Under the pieces are notes generated by a model. That model ran no database searches, was not told where the DNA came from, and saw nothing but the letters and a program-made list of their open reading frames with translations. A DNA stretch of 35,095 nucleotides, taken from NCBI GenBank assembly GCA_019243195.1, contig JAFAUQ010000102.1:1-35095 (forward strand), given 5' to 3'. How positions within the stretch are numbered: position 1 is the stretch's first letter; each line of letters opens with the position of its first letter. Shown piece after piece: positions 15,459 to 24,141 of this stretch. This stretch comes from Hyphomicrobiales bacterium (lineage in GTDB: Bacteria > Pseudomonadota > Alphaproteobacteria > Rhizobiales > Xanthobacteraceae). The translations under genes and the position numbers were made by a program.

Positions 15459-16301
15459 TCAGGCCGGCCCCGTCGCCACAGGCAGGTCCTGGCGCGCACC
15501 CCATTCCGACCACGAGCCGTCGTAGACCGCACCCGTCTCCTTGCCGAGCGCCGCGAGCGCGAAGGTGAGAATCGCCGCGGTCACGCCCGAGCCGCACGAG
15601 GTGATCACCGGCTTGTCCACGTCGACGCCGCCGGCCTTGAACGCGGCGGCGATTTTGTCGGGAGAGGCGAGGCGGTTGTCCTCGATTACGCCGCCGAACG
15701 GCACATTGCGCGCGCCCGGCATGTGGCCGGAGCGCAGGCCGGGCCGCGGCTCCGGCGCCTCCCCGCGAAAGCGATCGGCCGCGCGCGCGTCAACAACTTG
15801 GGCTGCGCCGCTCGCGAGCGCGCGCTGCACGTCGGCAACGGCGGCGACCGCGCGGCGGTCGAGGCGCGCATTGAACGTGCGCGGCACCCGGAGCGACTTC
15901 CCGACCTCCACGGGCCGGCCTTCCGCACGCCACTTCGGCAACCCGCCGTCGAGGATATAGACCTTTTGGGCGCCGAACGTGCGCAACGTCCACCACACCC
16001 GCGGCGCGCCGTAGAGGCCGACGCCGTCGTAGACGACGATCGTATCCTTATCGCCAATGCCGAGCGCACCGGCCGCCGCCGCGAATTCCTTCTCCGTCGG
16101 CAGCATGTGCGGCAGCGCGGTTGAATGATCGGCGACCGCGTCGATGTCGAAGCGCACCGCGGCGGGAATATGCGCGACGAGATATTCAGCGTTGGCCTCG
16201 CGCCCCGTGGTCAGCAGATAGAACGAGCCGTCGACGACGGTCACGTCCGAGTCGTTGAGATGCTCGGCGAGCCAGTCGGTGGAGATGAGCCATTGCGACA
16301 T
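15459..16301 (-). CDS. sseA: 3-mercaptopyruvate sulfurtransferase
   Basis: This 280-aa protein has tandem rhodanese domains (about 1-130 and 150-280). The active-site loop is CGSGVTA (Cys236); CG(S/T)GVTA marks 3-mercaptopyruvate sulfurtransferase, while thiosulfate enzymes have CRKGVT-type loops. Domain signatures DGSFYLLTTGREA, VVYDGVGLYGAPRVWW, LDGGLPKW and SGHMPGARNVPF are intact. It moves sulfur from mercaptopyruvate, a cysteine breakdown product, to acceptors. The cysteine synthase and AlaX genes upstream on the same strand give a cysteine/sulfur context, though a 114-bp repeat-bearing gap separates them. Confidence 0.93.
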   Translation of the reverse strand: MSQWLISTDWLAEHLNDSDVTVVDGSFYLLTTGREANAEYLVAHIPAAVRFDIDAVADHSTALPHMLPTEKEFAAAAGALGIGDKDTIVVYDGVGLYGAPRVWWTLRTFGAQKVYILDGGLPKWRAEGRPVEVGKSLRVPRTFNARLDRRAVAAVADVQRALASGAAQVVDARAADRFRGEAPEPRPGLRSGHMPGARNVPFGGVIEDNRLASPDKIAAAFKAGGVDVDKPVITSCGSGVTAAILTFALAALGKETGAVYDGSWSEWGARQDLPVATGPA

Positions 16302-16330
16302 GGGGGGACACCTGCGCGGAGGAAAGAGTG

Positions 16331-16414
16331 AGTGGTGAATGGTTAGTGGTGAATGTTAAGCGGGTATCTTTTATCTACTCACTACTCCCACTCTACCACT
16401 CACTATTCGCCACT
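16331..16414. repeat. Imperfect inverted repeat with internal direct repeats
   Basis: The 20-nt arms 16331-16350 and 16395-16414 match at 17 of 20 positions when folded. The 11-mer AGTGGTGAATG occurs exactly twice at 14-nt spacing (16331-16341 and 16345-16355). It fills the gap between alaX and sseA, which share direction. It may be a small dispersed repeat or an intra-operon hairpin; there is no T-run. Confidence 0.55.
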
Positions 16415-16415
16415 T

Positions 16416-17135
16416 TCACGCCCAGCCGATGCGCACGCGCCGGTTCTGCTTGCCCTTTTTCTCGATCTGGGTCACGCGCACCGCGCCGATTTCGGAGGTG
16501 CGGCGCACATGCGTGCCGCCGCACGGCTGCAGATCGAAGCCGGCGATCTCGACGAGACGCACGCGGCCGCTGCCCATGGGCGGCTTGACCGACATGGTCT
16601 TCACCAGGCCGGGGTTGGCTTCGAGTTCCGCGTCGCTGATCCAGCGCGTGGTCACCGGCGCATCGGCGGCGATCATCGCGGCGAGCTTGGCGGTGATCTC
16701 GTCCTTGTCGAGACCGGCGTCGGGAATGTCGAAGTCGAGCCGGCTGTCGTCCTCGCCAACGGACCCGCCGGTCACCGGATAGGCCAGGACGGCCGATAGC
16801 AGGTGCAGCGCCGTATGCATGCGCATGCGGCGGTAACGCAAATCCCAATCGATAGCGAGCGTCACCGGTGTGCCCACGGCGGGACGCTCGGCGGTTCCGT
16901 CGGCAAGTATCTGCGCGATGACGGTCTTGGCCGGATCGGTATAAACCGCACCGGAAATCGGGATGGTTGCCCCGGTCTGAGTCACAAGCTTTCCGCGATC
17001 GCCCGGCTGGCCGCCGGAGGTAGCATAAAACACCGTGCGGTCGACCACGATGCCGCCCGCGTCGGTCACGCCCAGCACTTGTGCGCGGCACTCAGTGAGA
17101 TACGCGTCTTCGCGGAACAGACAATCGGTCGTCAT
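16416..17135 (-). CDS. alaX: AlaX-type alanyl-tRNA editing protein
   Basis: This 239-aa stand-alone relative of the AlaRS editing domain hydrolyses Ser- or Gly-mischarged tRNA-Ala. The zinc/active-site ligands are present: His107 and His111 in HTALH, Cys205 and His209 in CGGTH. The FYATSGGQPGDRG motif is at about 37-49. I chose ATG 17135, which overlaps the cysteine synthase stop by one base (TGATG); the frame is open further upstream but there it only shadows that gene. Coupling to a serine-derived cysteine route could protect against serine misuse (inference). Confidence 0.9.
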   Translation of the reverse strand: MTTDCLFREDAYLTECRAQVLGVTDAGGIVVDRTVFYATSGGQPGDRGKLVTQTGATIPISGAVYTDPAKTVIAQILADGTAERPAVGTPVTLAIDWDLRYRRMRMHTALHLLSAVLAYPVTGGSVGEDDSRLDFDIPDAGLDKDEITAKLAAMIAADAPVTTRWISDAELEANPGLVKTMSVKPPMGSGRVRLVEIAGFDLQPCGGTHVRRTSEIGAVRVTQIEKKGKQNRRVRIGWA

Positions 17136-18169
17136 CACACGAGCGGAGGTTTGATATTGGAACGGCGCTCGAGCCACGCCGGCACCGGCAGGTTCTTCGA
17201 GCGCAAGAACTTCGGATTGAACAGCTTCGATTGGGAGCGTGTGCCGTAGTCGGCGAGCACGGTGACGATGGTGTGGCCCGGTCCCATGTCCTTGGCGAGG
17301 CGTATTGCGCCGGCCACGTTGATGCCGGAAGAACCCCCGATGCACAGCCCCTCGTGCTCGAGGAGATCGAAGATGATCGGCAGCGCCTCCTCGTCCGGGA
17401 CGATGTAGGCCTTATCGACCTTGATGTCGGCGATGATGGGCGTGACGCGCGCAAGGCCGATGCCCTCGGTAATCGAGTCGCCCTTCGACGACTTCGCCTC
17501 GCCGTGCGTAAACAAATTGTACATCGCGAAGCCGCACGGGTCGGCGACGCCGATGACAATGTCGTTCTTCTGCTCGCGCAGATAGCTGGAGGTGCCGGCA
17601 ATCGTGCCGCCGGTGCCGATCGAGCAGATGAACCCGTCGACCTTGCCGTCGGTCTGCCGCCAGATTTCAGGGCCGGTTCCGACGTAGTGCGCCTTGCGAT
17701 TGTCAAGGTTGTTCCATTGATCGGCGAAGATGACGCCGTTGCGCTCGCTTTCGCGCAGTTGTTCGGCGAGCCTCCGGCCGATGTGCTGATAATTGTTTGG
17801 ATTGCTGAAGGGGAGCGCGGGCACCTCGACCAGCTCGGCGCCGCATACTCGCAGCATGTCCTTCTTTTCCTGGGTCTGGGTCTCCGGGATCACGATGATG
17901 GTCCGATATCCGCGCGCATTGCCGACGAGGGCAAGTCCGATCCCGGTGTTGCCGGCGGTGCTCTCCACCACGAGGCCGCCGGGCCGCAGCTCGCCGCGTT
18001 TCTCCGCCTCGAGGATCATCTGCAGCCCAGCGCGGTCTTTCACCGACTGGCCCGGGTTCATGAACTCGGCCTTGCCGAGAATCGTGCACCCGGTCTCTTC
18101 GGACGCGCGTCGAAGCTTGATGAGCGGCGTATTGCCGATGGCGTCGATGAGGTCTTGACGGATTTGCAT
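17135..18169 (-). CDS. cysK: Cysteine synthase (PLP-dependent)
   Basis: This 344-aa beta-family PLP enzyme makes cysteine from O-acetylserine and sulfide. Landmarks are IGNTPLIKL (11-19), the PLP lysine in NPGQSVKDRAG (Lys44), the substrate loop STAGNTGIGLA, phosphate-binding GTGGTIAGTSSYL, TEGIGLARVTP, and GGSSGINVAG near 270. It is longer than E. coli CysK by about 20 C-terminal residues, as in a rhizobial-type cysteine synthase; other acceptors are possible. It is first in the cysK-alaX(-sseA) group. Confidence 0.92.
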   Translation of the reverse strand: MQIRQDLIDAIGNTPLIKLRRASEETGCTILGKAEFMNPGQSVKDRAGLQMILEAEKRGELRPGGLVVESTAGNTGIGLALVGNARGYRTIIVIPETQTQEKKDMLRVCGAELVEVPALPFSNPNNYQHIGRRLAEQLRESERNGVIFADQWNNLDNRKAHYVGTGPEIWRQTDGKVDGFICSIGTGGTIAGTSSYLREQKNDIVIGVADPCGFAMYNLFTHGEAKSSKGDSITEGIGLARVTPIIADIKVDKAYIVPDEEALPIIFDLLEHEGLCIGGSSGINVAGAIRLAKDMGPGHTIVTVLADYGTRSQSKLFNPKFLRSKNLPVPAWLERRSNIKPPLV

Positions 18170-18226
18170 GGATGATACCCGGCTGCGGGAACCCTAAAGG
18201 AGCGCCGCGGGGCCGACAAGCAGCAC

Positions 18227-19078
18227 TCAATCTCCTTCGAAGGCCGGTTTAGCTTTGGCCACGAACGCCTCGTAGGCGCGCGCGAAATCGTTGGTCTGCA
18301 TGCAGATCGCCTGGGCCTGGGCCTCGGCCTCGATGGCTTCATCGATACCCATGCTCCATTCCTGGTGCAGGCAGCGCTTGGTCATGGCATGAGCGAAAGT
18401 CGGCCCCTGGGCCAGCGTCGCCGCGAGGGCTTGCGCCTCGGTGAGCACGGCCTCCGGCGCGCACAGCTTGTTGTAGAAGCCCCAGCGTTCGGCCTCGGTG
18501 CCATCGATCGCACGGCCGGTGTAAAGCAGTTCCGCCGCCCGGCCGGCGCCGACGATGCGCGGCAGGATGTTGCAGGCACCCATGTCGGCGCCCGCGAGCC
18601 CGACGCGGACGAACAGGAAGGCGACCCGGCTGCGCGCGCTGCCGTAACGCAGGTCCGCGGCCATGGCGAGGATGGCGCCTGCGCCGGCGCATATGCCGTC
18701 AATCGCGGCTACGATCGGCTGCGGACAGGCGCGCATCGCCTTGACCACCTCGCCGGTCATACGCGTGAAGGCGAGGAGTCCGCCCATGTCGCCCGCGCGC
18801 TGCAGATCGACGAGCGGCCCAATTATTTCGTGCACGTCGCCGCCGGAACAGAAATTGCCGCCAGCGCCGGTGATGACGATGGCCTTCACGTCGTGCGCGT
18901 GGGCCAGGGCGCGGAATGTGTCGCGCAACTCGGCGTAGGAGGCGAAGGTGAGGGGGTTCTTGCGCTCCGGGCGGTCGAGCGTGATGGTCGCGACCTTGCG
19001 GTCGAGGTACCAGCCGAAATGTTTCGGCGCGAAGGCGGCGAAGTCGACGCCCGCCGCGGGCGCTTGCGTGCCGGTCAT
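18227..19078 (-). CDS. Enoyl-CoA hydratase/isomerase (crotonase) family protein
   Basis: This 283-aa crotonase-fold protein has the oxyanion-hole motif NFCSGGDV (about 75-82) and the helix [19 protein letters not shown] (126-144), followed by [18 protein letters not shown]. In classical hydratases two glutamates catalyse water addition. The first aligns with Ile136, and the second falls in VRVGLAG, without Glu. The reaction may therefore be isomerisation, hydrolysis or another crotonase chemistry. I chose ATG 19078 because GAGG lies 6 nt upstream; ATG 19093 would add five residues. It stands alone on the minus strand, 57 bp upstream of cysK. Confidence 0.88.
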   Translation of the reverse strand: MTGTQAPAAGVDFAAFAPKHFGWYLDRKVATITLDRPERKNPLTFASYAELRDTFRALAHAHDVKAIVITGAGGNFCSGGDVHEIIGPLVDLQRAGDMGGLLAFTRMTGEVVKAMRACPQPIVAAIDGICAGAGAILAMAADLRYGSARSRVAFLFVRVGLAGADMGACNILPRIVGAGRAAELLYTGRAIDGTEAERWGFYNKLCAPEAVLTEAQALAATLAQGPTFAHAMTKRCLHQEWSMGIDEAIEAEAQAQAICMQTNDFARAYEAFVAKAKPAFEGD

Positions 19079-19197
19079 GCGCGCCTCATTCATCGGCGAA
19101 AATCACCAAGTTGCCACGGCCGCTCCATCGCACACGCGCCCTCGGGCCGCAATTGGTCCGGCATTGTGCTAGGCTGGAGAAGCCCGGATAACGGGTG

Positions 19198-19270
19198 CTA
19201 GTGCCGCGAACCCGAAGTTCGCACTACAATTACCGTCCGGTTGCGAACTTCGGGTTCAAAGCGGCACTAG
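19198..19270. repeat. Long hairpin element A (CTAG-ended)
   Basis: The arms are 25 nt: CTAGTGCCGC+GAACCCGAAGTTCGC (19198-19222) against GCGAACTTCGGGTTC (19243-19257) and GCGGCACTAG (19261-19270). All 25 pairs are perfect, with a 3-nt AAA bulge on the right and a 20-nt loop. It has the same plan as element B 12 nt downstream. It is either a MITE/REP-like repeat or a structured RNA upstream of the cupin gene. Confidence 0.85.
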
Positions 19271-19282
19271 GATCATAACGTT

Positions 19283-19358
19283 GCTAGTGTCCTTCGATTC
19301 CGAAGTTCGCATCGGGCGTGCTGCAAGGTTGAGCGAACTTCGGAATCGGGACACTAGC
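19283..19358. repeat. Long hairpin element B (CTAG-ended)
   Basis: The left arm is 19283-19310 and the right arm 19333-19358. GCTAGTGTCC and CGATTCCGAAGTTCGC pair perfectly with the right side (26 pairs), with a 2-nt TT bulge on the left and a 22-nt loop. It shares the inner CCGAAGTTCGC and the CTAGTG ends with element A. The middle differs on both arms so that pairing is kept. It ends 21 nt before the cupin ATG. Confidence 0.85.
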
Positions 19359-19379
19359 TAATCATTCGGGAGCGGCGCC

Positions 19380-19877
19380 ATGGCCAAGACGAAAGCAAAA
19401 TCACGAACGACGAGGAGAGCAACGACGCGATCGGCAGCGCGGCGCAAGACGGCGGCGCGGTCGCCGGCGCGCGCGAAGAGCAAGGCGCGGCCGCGCGCGA
19501 AACAACGGTTCACGGTCAGCCACCATAACGAAGCCGACTTTGACGCCGGGCTGCGGCGCTACGCAAAATACCGCGACCTGGGCATTAGCGCCGCGACCAA
19601 CGGTCTCGTGCAGGCGCACGTCGTCCAGTTCGTGCCGCCGTGCCTCGCGGAGGAAGTTTCCAAGCTGCACTATCACGACGTCGAGTTTCAGATGGTCTAC
19701 GTGCTCAAAGGCTCGATCACGACCGACCTCGAAGGGCAGGGCCCGATCACCATGCGGGAGGGTTCGTGCTGGATCCAGCCGCCGCGCGTGAAGCACAAGG
19801 TGATCGATTATTCCGATGATTGCCAAGCGCTCGAAATCGTGCTGCCGGCCGACTTCAAGACGGTAGAACTCGAGTGA
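19380..19877 (+). CDS. Cupin-domain protein with Lys/Arg/Ala-rich N-terminus
   Basis: This is a 165-aa protein. Residues 1-42 are almost all Lys, Arg, Ala, Thr and Ser, resembling a histone H1-like or nucleic-acid-binding tail. Residues about 60-160 form a single cupin barrel: LHYHDVEFQMVYVLKG (metal-site His-x-His and Glu), then GSCWIQPPRVKHKVIDYS with the late His. It is probably a metal-binding small-molecule enzyme or sensor; the substrate is unknown. The basic tail on a cupin is unusual. A pair of large hairpins lies directly upstream and a strong terminator about 120 nt downstream, so it is likely a single-gene transcript. Confidence 0.85.
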   Translation: MAKTKAKSRTTRRATTRSAARRKTAARSPARAKSKARPRAKQRFTVSHHNEADFDAGLRRYAKYRDLGISAATNGLVQAHVVQFVPPCLAEEVSKLHYHDVEFQMVYVLKGSITTDLEGQGPITMREGSCWIQPPRVKHKVIDYSDDCQALEIVLPADFKTVELE

Positions 19878-19996
19878 CACACCGTACCATGGCACTCCGC
19901 GACAATGGGCTGCAGTTGCCTCCTTCGATAGGTCAGCCACATGCTGGGGCGTGCCAGGCGCATCCGTCCCCCCAACGCCGATAGTCGCTTGGCATA

Positions 19997-20043
19997 GCCC
20001 CGGTCGGCCCCCAGTGGTCCAGGTCGACCGGGGCGCCTTTTTT
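19997..20043 (+). terminator. Rho-independent terminator
   Basis: The perfect 10-bp stem GCCCCGGTCG (19997-20006) / CGACCGGGGC (20025-20034) has an 18-nt loop and is followed by GCC and six T (20038-20043). It ends the rightward cupin transcript before queA. The 119 nt between the cupin stop and the stem contain no gene I can support; a small RNA ending here is possible. Confidence 0.8.
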
Positions 20044-20168
20044 CGGCGCAGACCTCCCAGTGATTGGCGGCGCGGCGCGGTGTCAGACGCTTCGATCCTG
20101 ATCAGCCGAGGGCTCACCTGTCGGCTTAAGGATTGGCGGATTACATTCTCGCTCATCCATTAGCTCGC

Positions 20169-21245
20169 ATGCGCACCGATCTCTTCGACTTCGAGCTGCC
20201 GCCTGGACGCATTGCGCTGCGACCGGCAAGTCCGCGCGATTCAGCGCGGCTGCTGGTGGTGCGCGACGGAACCTTCGCAGATCGAACCGTGCGCGAGCTG
20301 CCGCAGCTGCTCGAACCCGGCGACCAGGTTGTGGTCAACGATACCAAAGTGATCCCGGCGACCCTGCACGGCCGACGCATCGGGCGCGCCGGCGCGGAAC
20401 CGGCGATCGAAGCGACGCTTCACCAGCGCCTCGACGGCTCGCGCTGGCGCGCCTTCGTCAAGCCGGCACGCAAGCTCGCGGTCGGTGACGTGTTGCGCTT
20501 CGGCGAGGAGGGCAGGGCTTGTTTCCTCGGGCAGCTCGACGCGGGCGTCGAAGCCAAGGGCGAGGGGGGCGACGTTACGCTGTCGTTTGCGTTCCATGGT
20601 CCGGTGCTCGACCAGGCGATCGAAGAACGCGGCGACATGCCGTTGCCGCCCTATATCGCTTCGCGACGGCCAGCCGATGAGCGCGACCGCAGCGATTATC
20701 AGACCTTGTTTGCGCATCACGAGGGATCGGTGGCAGCGCCTACAGCGGGTCTGCATTTCACCGACGCGCTTGTGGCGGCGCTCAGCGCCCGTGGCATCGG
20801 GCTGCGCATGGTCACGCTGCACGTCGGCGCCGGCACCTTCCTACCGGTAAAGGCGGCGGACACGGCTGATCATCGCATGCACGCCGAAAGTGGCTCGGTG
20901 AGTGCCGCGACCGCGCAGGCGCTCAATGAGACGCGTGCCGCCGGAGGCCGTATTGTCGCGGTCGGCAGCACGTCGCTGCGCCTGATCGAGACCGCCGCGG
21001 ATGAGGGCGGCCGGCTGCATCCATTCGAGGGCGAAACCGCGCTGTTCATCACGCCGGGCTATCGGTTCCGAGCGGTCGACGTGCTGCTGACCAATTTCCA
21101 CCTGCCCCGCTCGACGCTGTTCATGCTGGTCGCGGCGTTTGCCGGGCTCGACACAATGCGGCGCGCCTCCGCCCACGCGATCGCCGGGCACTATCGGTTC
21201 TATTCCTATGGCGACGCGTCCCTTCTGTTCCGCGACGCAAGCTGA
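20169..21245 (+). CDS. queA: S-adenosylmethionine:tRNA ribosyltransferase-isomerase
   Basis: This 358-aa protein moves the ribosyl part of SAM to preQ1 in tRNA, forming epoxyqueuosine. Family motifs are [19 protein letters not shown] at the start, [14 protein letters not shown] (about 56-69), GDMPLPPYI near 164, [14 protein letters not shown] near 193, [12 protein letters not shown] and [15 protein letters not shown] near the C-terminus. I chose ATG 20169 (MRTDLFDF), the usual family start; an upstream in-frame ATG at 20133 adds 12 residues. The stop overlaps the tgt start (TGATG). Confidence 0.95.
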   Translation: MRTDLFDFELPPGRIALRPASPRDSARLLVVRDGTFADRTVRELPQLLEPGDQVVVNDTKVIPATLHGRRIGRAGAEPAIEATLHQRLDGSRWRAFVKPARKLAVGDVLRFGEEGRACFLGQLDAGVEAKGEGGDVTLSFAFHGPVLDQAIEERGDMPLPPYIASRRPADERDRSDYQTLFAHHEGSVAAPTAGLHFTDALVAALSARGIGLRMVTLHVGAGTFLPVKAADTADHRMHAESGSVSAATAQALNETRAAGGRIVAVGSTSLRLIETAADEGGRLHPFEGETALFITPGYRFRAVDVLLTNFHLPRSTLFMLVAAFAGLDTMRRASAHAIAGHYRFYSYGDASLLFRDAS

Positions 21246-22417
21246 TGTCGGGCATGGCTGACGCTTTCTTCCGCCTCATTGGCACCCACGGCGTTGCCCG
21301 CTGCGGGGAGCTGACGACGCCGCACGGCATCGTGCGCACGCCCGCGTTCATGCCGGTCGGCACCCAGGCCACCGTGAAAGGCATCCGCCCGGAAGAGGTG
21401 CGCGCCTGCGGAACCGATATCGTGCTCGGCAACACCTATCACCTGATGCTGCGTCCGGGCGCCGAGCGCATCGCCGCGCTCGGCGGGCTGCATCGGTTCA
21501 TGAACTGGCCGTACCCGATCCTCACCGATTCCGGTGGGTTCCAGGTCATGTCGCTCGCGCAATTGCGGAAGGTCGCGCCGTCAGGCGTTACGTTCCGTTC
21601 CCACCTCGACGGTGCGCTCGTGGAACTCACGCCCGAGCGGGCGATCGAAATCCAGGGGTTGCTCGGCGCGGACATCGCCATGCAGCTCGACGAATGCACG
21701 AAGCTGCCAGCCAGCCGCGCGGACCTCGATCGCGCCATGCGGCTCTCGCTTGCGTGGGCCGAACGGTCGAAGCTCGCGTTTGCGGGGGCCACCACAGGCG
21801 GCGCGCTGTTCGGCATCGTGCAGGGAGGCGATGACACGCGGCTGCGCCGGGAAAGCGCGCAGGCCCTCGTCGATTTCGGCTTTGACGGCTACGCCATCGG
21901 CGGGCTCGCCGTCGGCGAACCGCAAGACACCATGCTCCGCGTGGTCGAGGAAACGACGGCGCTGCTGCCGGCCGGAAAGCCGCGCTATCTCATGGGCGTG
22001 GGAACCCCGGAGGACATTCTGGAAGCCGTCGCTCGCGGGGTCGACATGTTCGACTGCGTGATGCCGACCCGCAACGGCCGCCACGGCGTCGCCTTTACGC
22101 GCTACGGGCCGGTCAACCTGAAGAACGCGCGCCACGCCGACGATCCGCGCCCGCTCGATCCCGAGGCGGGCGACCGCGGCTACTCACGCGCCTACCTGCA
22201 TCATCTGGTGAAGGCCAACGAGATGCTTGGGGCGATCCTGCTGTCCCAGGCCAACATTTGCTACTACCAGTCGCTGATGCAGGACATCCGAGCTGCGATC
22301 GCGGCCGGCGAGTTTGAAGATTTTCGCCGCGGCACGCTGGAAGACTGGAGTCAGGGTGACATTGCACCCATGACCCCCCTGCGCCCAATTCCAGCCAGGG
22401 CGGAGCGCGCTAAGTAG
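21245..22417 (+). CDS. tgt: tRNA-guanine transglycosylase, zinc-site cysteines missing
   Basis: This 390-aa enzyme exchanges guanine 34 for preQ1 in GUN-anticodon tRNAs. Catalytic parts are intact: general base Asp95 in TDSGGFQ, nucleophile Asp270 in [17 protein letters not shown], and IGGLAVGE. The C-terminal zinc loop is not: where E. coli has DPECDCYTCRNYSRAYL, this protein has [14 protein letters not shown]. All three cysteines are gone and three residues are deleted; the following HH is kept. I checked this in the nucleotides (22164-22186) and it is an in-frame loss, not a frameshift. It starts one base inside the queA stop. Probably still functional, as the rest is well conserved. Confidence 0.95.
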   Translation: MSGMADAFFRLIGTHGVARCGELTTPHGIVRTPAFMPVGTQATVKGIRPEEVRACGTDIVLGNTYHLMLRPGAERIAALGGLHRFMNWPYPILTDSGGFQVMSLAQLRKVAPSGVTFRSHLDGALVELTPERAIEIQGLLGADIAMQLDECTKLPASRADLDRAMRLSLAWAERSKLAFAGATTGGALFGIVQGGDDTRLRRESAQALVDFGFDGYAIGGLAVGEPQDTMLRVVEETTALLPAGKPRYLMGVGTPEDILEAVARGVDMFDCVMPTRNGRHGVAFTRYGPVNLKNARHADDPRPLDPEAGDRGYSRAYLHHLVKANEMLGAILLSQANICYYQSLMQDIRAAIAAGEFEDFRRGTLEDWSQGDIAPMTPLRPIPARAERAK

Positions 22418-22481
22418 TGAAAAAGCGCGTGCAATCGAGAGAATAGGCAATCTCGCCGTGGTGTTCATGTTATCATGGCCT

Positions 22482-22501
22482 GCCCGCCCGGGGCGGGCTT
22501 T
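22482..22501 (+). terminator. Possible terminator after tgt
   Basis: The GC hairpin GCCCGC (22482-22487) / GCGGGC (22493-22498) is followed by only three T, 65 nt after the tgt stop. The short T-run makes it a weak terminator. It lies just ahead of the ribosome site of the next gene. Confidence 0.4.
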
Positions 22502-22514
22502 GGGGAGGACTGCC

Positions 22515-22973
22515 ATGTCGACGACCACGACCGCCGTCGGCGCGCAAGCGTCGGTCTACCGCTATTCTATCGTTTCCTGCTTTGCCGCCGGCTTCATCTC
22601 CGTACTGCTGTTCCAGATGGGCGCGATCGCCATCCTGCACGCGCTCGGTCTCGTGCCGTTCCAGCCGTTCGGCTACGCAGCGACGAAGCCCCTGGGCGTG
22701 CCCCAGATCTGGTCGTTCGCGTTCTGGGGTGGCATCTGGGGCATCGTTTTCGGCGCCATCGAGCAGCGGTTCCCGCAAGGGCCCGGCTACTACGTGGCCT
22801 CGTTCCTGTTCGGGGCTATCGCTCCGGTGCTCGTTCTGTGGTTCATCGTGTTCCCGTTGAAAGGCGCGCCGGTCGCCGCGGGATGGGACGTGAGCCGGAT
22901 GATCATGCAGGTCATCTTCCACGGTTGCTTCGGCCTCGGCGTCGGCGTGCTGTTGAAGTGGCGCAGCGCGTAA
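22515..22973 (+). CDS. Small integral membrane protein, unknown function
   Basis: This 152-aa protein has four hydrophobic segments at about residues 20-42 (YSIVSCFAAGFISVLLFQMGAI start), 66-84 (SFAFWGGIWGIVFGAI), 95-117 and 128-148 (IFHGCFGLGVGVLL). The layout looks like an inner-membrane four-helix protein. I chose ATG 22515 because TGGGGAGGAC lies directly upstream. No enzyme motif is visible. Neighbours give no clear functional link. Confidence 0.8.
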   Translation: MSTTTTAVGAQASVYRYSIVSCFAAGFISVLLFQMGAIAILHALGLVPFQPFGYAATKPLGVPQIWSFAFWGGIWGIVFGAIEQRFPQGPGYYVASFLFGAIAPVLVLWFIVFPLKGAPVAAGWDVSRMIMQVIFHGCFGLGVGVLLKWRSA

Positions 22974-22986
22974 CCGCGGAGCGCGG

Positions 22987-23016
22987 CGGTCGCCGAGCAG
23001 AATCGCGCGGCGACCG
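22987..23016. other. GC-rich hairpin between membrane protein and flavin oxidoreductase genes
   Basis: The perfect 9-bp stem CGGTCGCCG (22987-22995) / CGGCGACCG (23008-23016) has a 12-nt loop and no T-run. It may be a transcript-end or processing hairpin. It lies 13 nt after a stop codon and 40 nt before the next start. Confidence 0.4.
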
Positions 23017-23055
23017 GCTTCGGACAATCCATGTGAGCGAGCGTCCGCGTCGGTG

Positions 23056-24126
23056 ATGGAGTTCGGAATCCAGTTTTTTCCCGACGTCGGCCCGGCCGAG
23101 AAGTCGGCGCAGGCCTATTGGGCGGATGCGCTCGCGCTCGTCGGCGAATGCGACGACCTCGGCTACACCCACGTGCGCACGGTCGAGCATTATTTCAACG
23201 CCTACGGCGGCTACAGCCCCAGTCCGATCGTGTTCCTCGCAGCGGCCGCCATGCGTACTGCCAACGCGCGGCTTATCACCGGGGCGGTGCTGCCGGTGTT
23301 CAACAATCCGCTCAAGCTCGCCGGCGAAATCGGCATGCTCGATGCCATTTCGGGCGGACGGCTCGAAGTCGGCTTTGCCCGCGCATTCCTGCCGCACGAA
23401 TTCGCGCGTTTCGGGGTGTCGGTGAACGAGAGCCGGGCGCGGTTCGACGAGGGGATGGCGCAGGTGCGACTGTTGCTCGCCGAAGAGAACGTGAGCGCCG
23501 ACGGCCGCTTCCATTCGTTCAAGAACGTCACCTCGCTGCCACGGCCGACCCAGCGCCCGCATCCGCCATTCTGGGTGGCGGCGCTTGCGAGCCCGGAGAG
23601 CTTCGCGGGCGCGGGCACCGCCGGCCATTTCCTCATGGCGATCCCTTTCGGCGGCGCCAAGATGCGCGAACTTCTCGGCCTCTACCGCGATGCCTGGCGC
23701 GCCGCCGGACACCCCGGGCGCGGCCGCGTGATGCTCGCGTTCCACATGTTCTGCGCCGAGACGATGGATGAGGCGGTCCGCGTCGCACGCGAGCCGCTCA
23801 ACGGCTATCTCAAATCCGTCGTTGCGGCTGCGTCGGCGTGGACGGAGGGGCTGAACTCAAATGATTATCCCAACTACGACAAAATCATCGCGGCGCTCGC
23901 GAAGGAGACCTTCGACACACAAATGGCGAAGGGCGTCGCGTGGATCGGTACGCCGCGCGAGATTGCGCAACGCATTCTTGCGTTCAACGACGAGGTTGGC
24001 GGGTTCGAGATCGCGTCCTTGCAGGTGAACTTCCACACCATATCGCGCGAGGATGCATTGCGCTCGATGCGCCTGTTCGCGCGCGACGTGATGCCGGCCG
24101 TGCGAAGACGACTGCAGGCGGCGTAG
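23056..24126 (+). CDS. Luciferase-like flavin-dependent oxidoreductase
   Basis: This 356-aa TIM-barrel protein belongs to the bacterial luciferase/LLM class, typically FMN- or F420-dependent monooxygenases. Landmarks are MEFGIQFFPDVGP at the start, TVEHYFNAYGGYSPSPIVFLA (about 42-62), PLKLAGEIGMLDAISGGRLEVGFARAF (about 85-111), and a C-terminal GTPREIAQRILAF. I chose ATG 23056 over GTG 23053. Substrate unknown. It stands alone between a membrane protein and a convergent zinc-ribbon gene; a role in the catabolic island 9 kb away cannot be shown. Confidence 0.87.
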   Translation: MEFGIQFFPDVGPAEKSAQAYWADALALVGECDDLGYTHVRTVEHYFNAYGGYSPSPIVFLAAAAMRTANARLITGAVLPVFNNPLKLAGEIGMLDAISGGRLEVGFARAFLPHEFARFGVSVNESRARFDEGMAQVRLLLAEENVSADGRFHSFKNVTSLPRPTQRPHPPFWVAALASPESFAGAGTAGHFLMAIPFGGAKMRELLGLYRDAWRAAGHPGRGRVMLAFHMFCAETMDEAVRVAREPLNGYLKSVVAAASAWTEGLNSNDYPNYDKIIAALAKETFDTQMAKGVAWIGTPREIAQRILAFNDEVGGFEIASLQVNFHTISREDALRSMRLFARDVMPAVRRRLQAA

Positions 24127-24141
24127 CCGGTCCGCCGAGTG

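Noticed and set aside
19878-20043. SRP RNA or 6S RNA ending at the terminator
   Set aside because: No conserved SRP loop or 6S bubble sequence could be recognised; kept only as a terminator with a possible small RNA.
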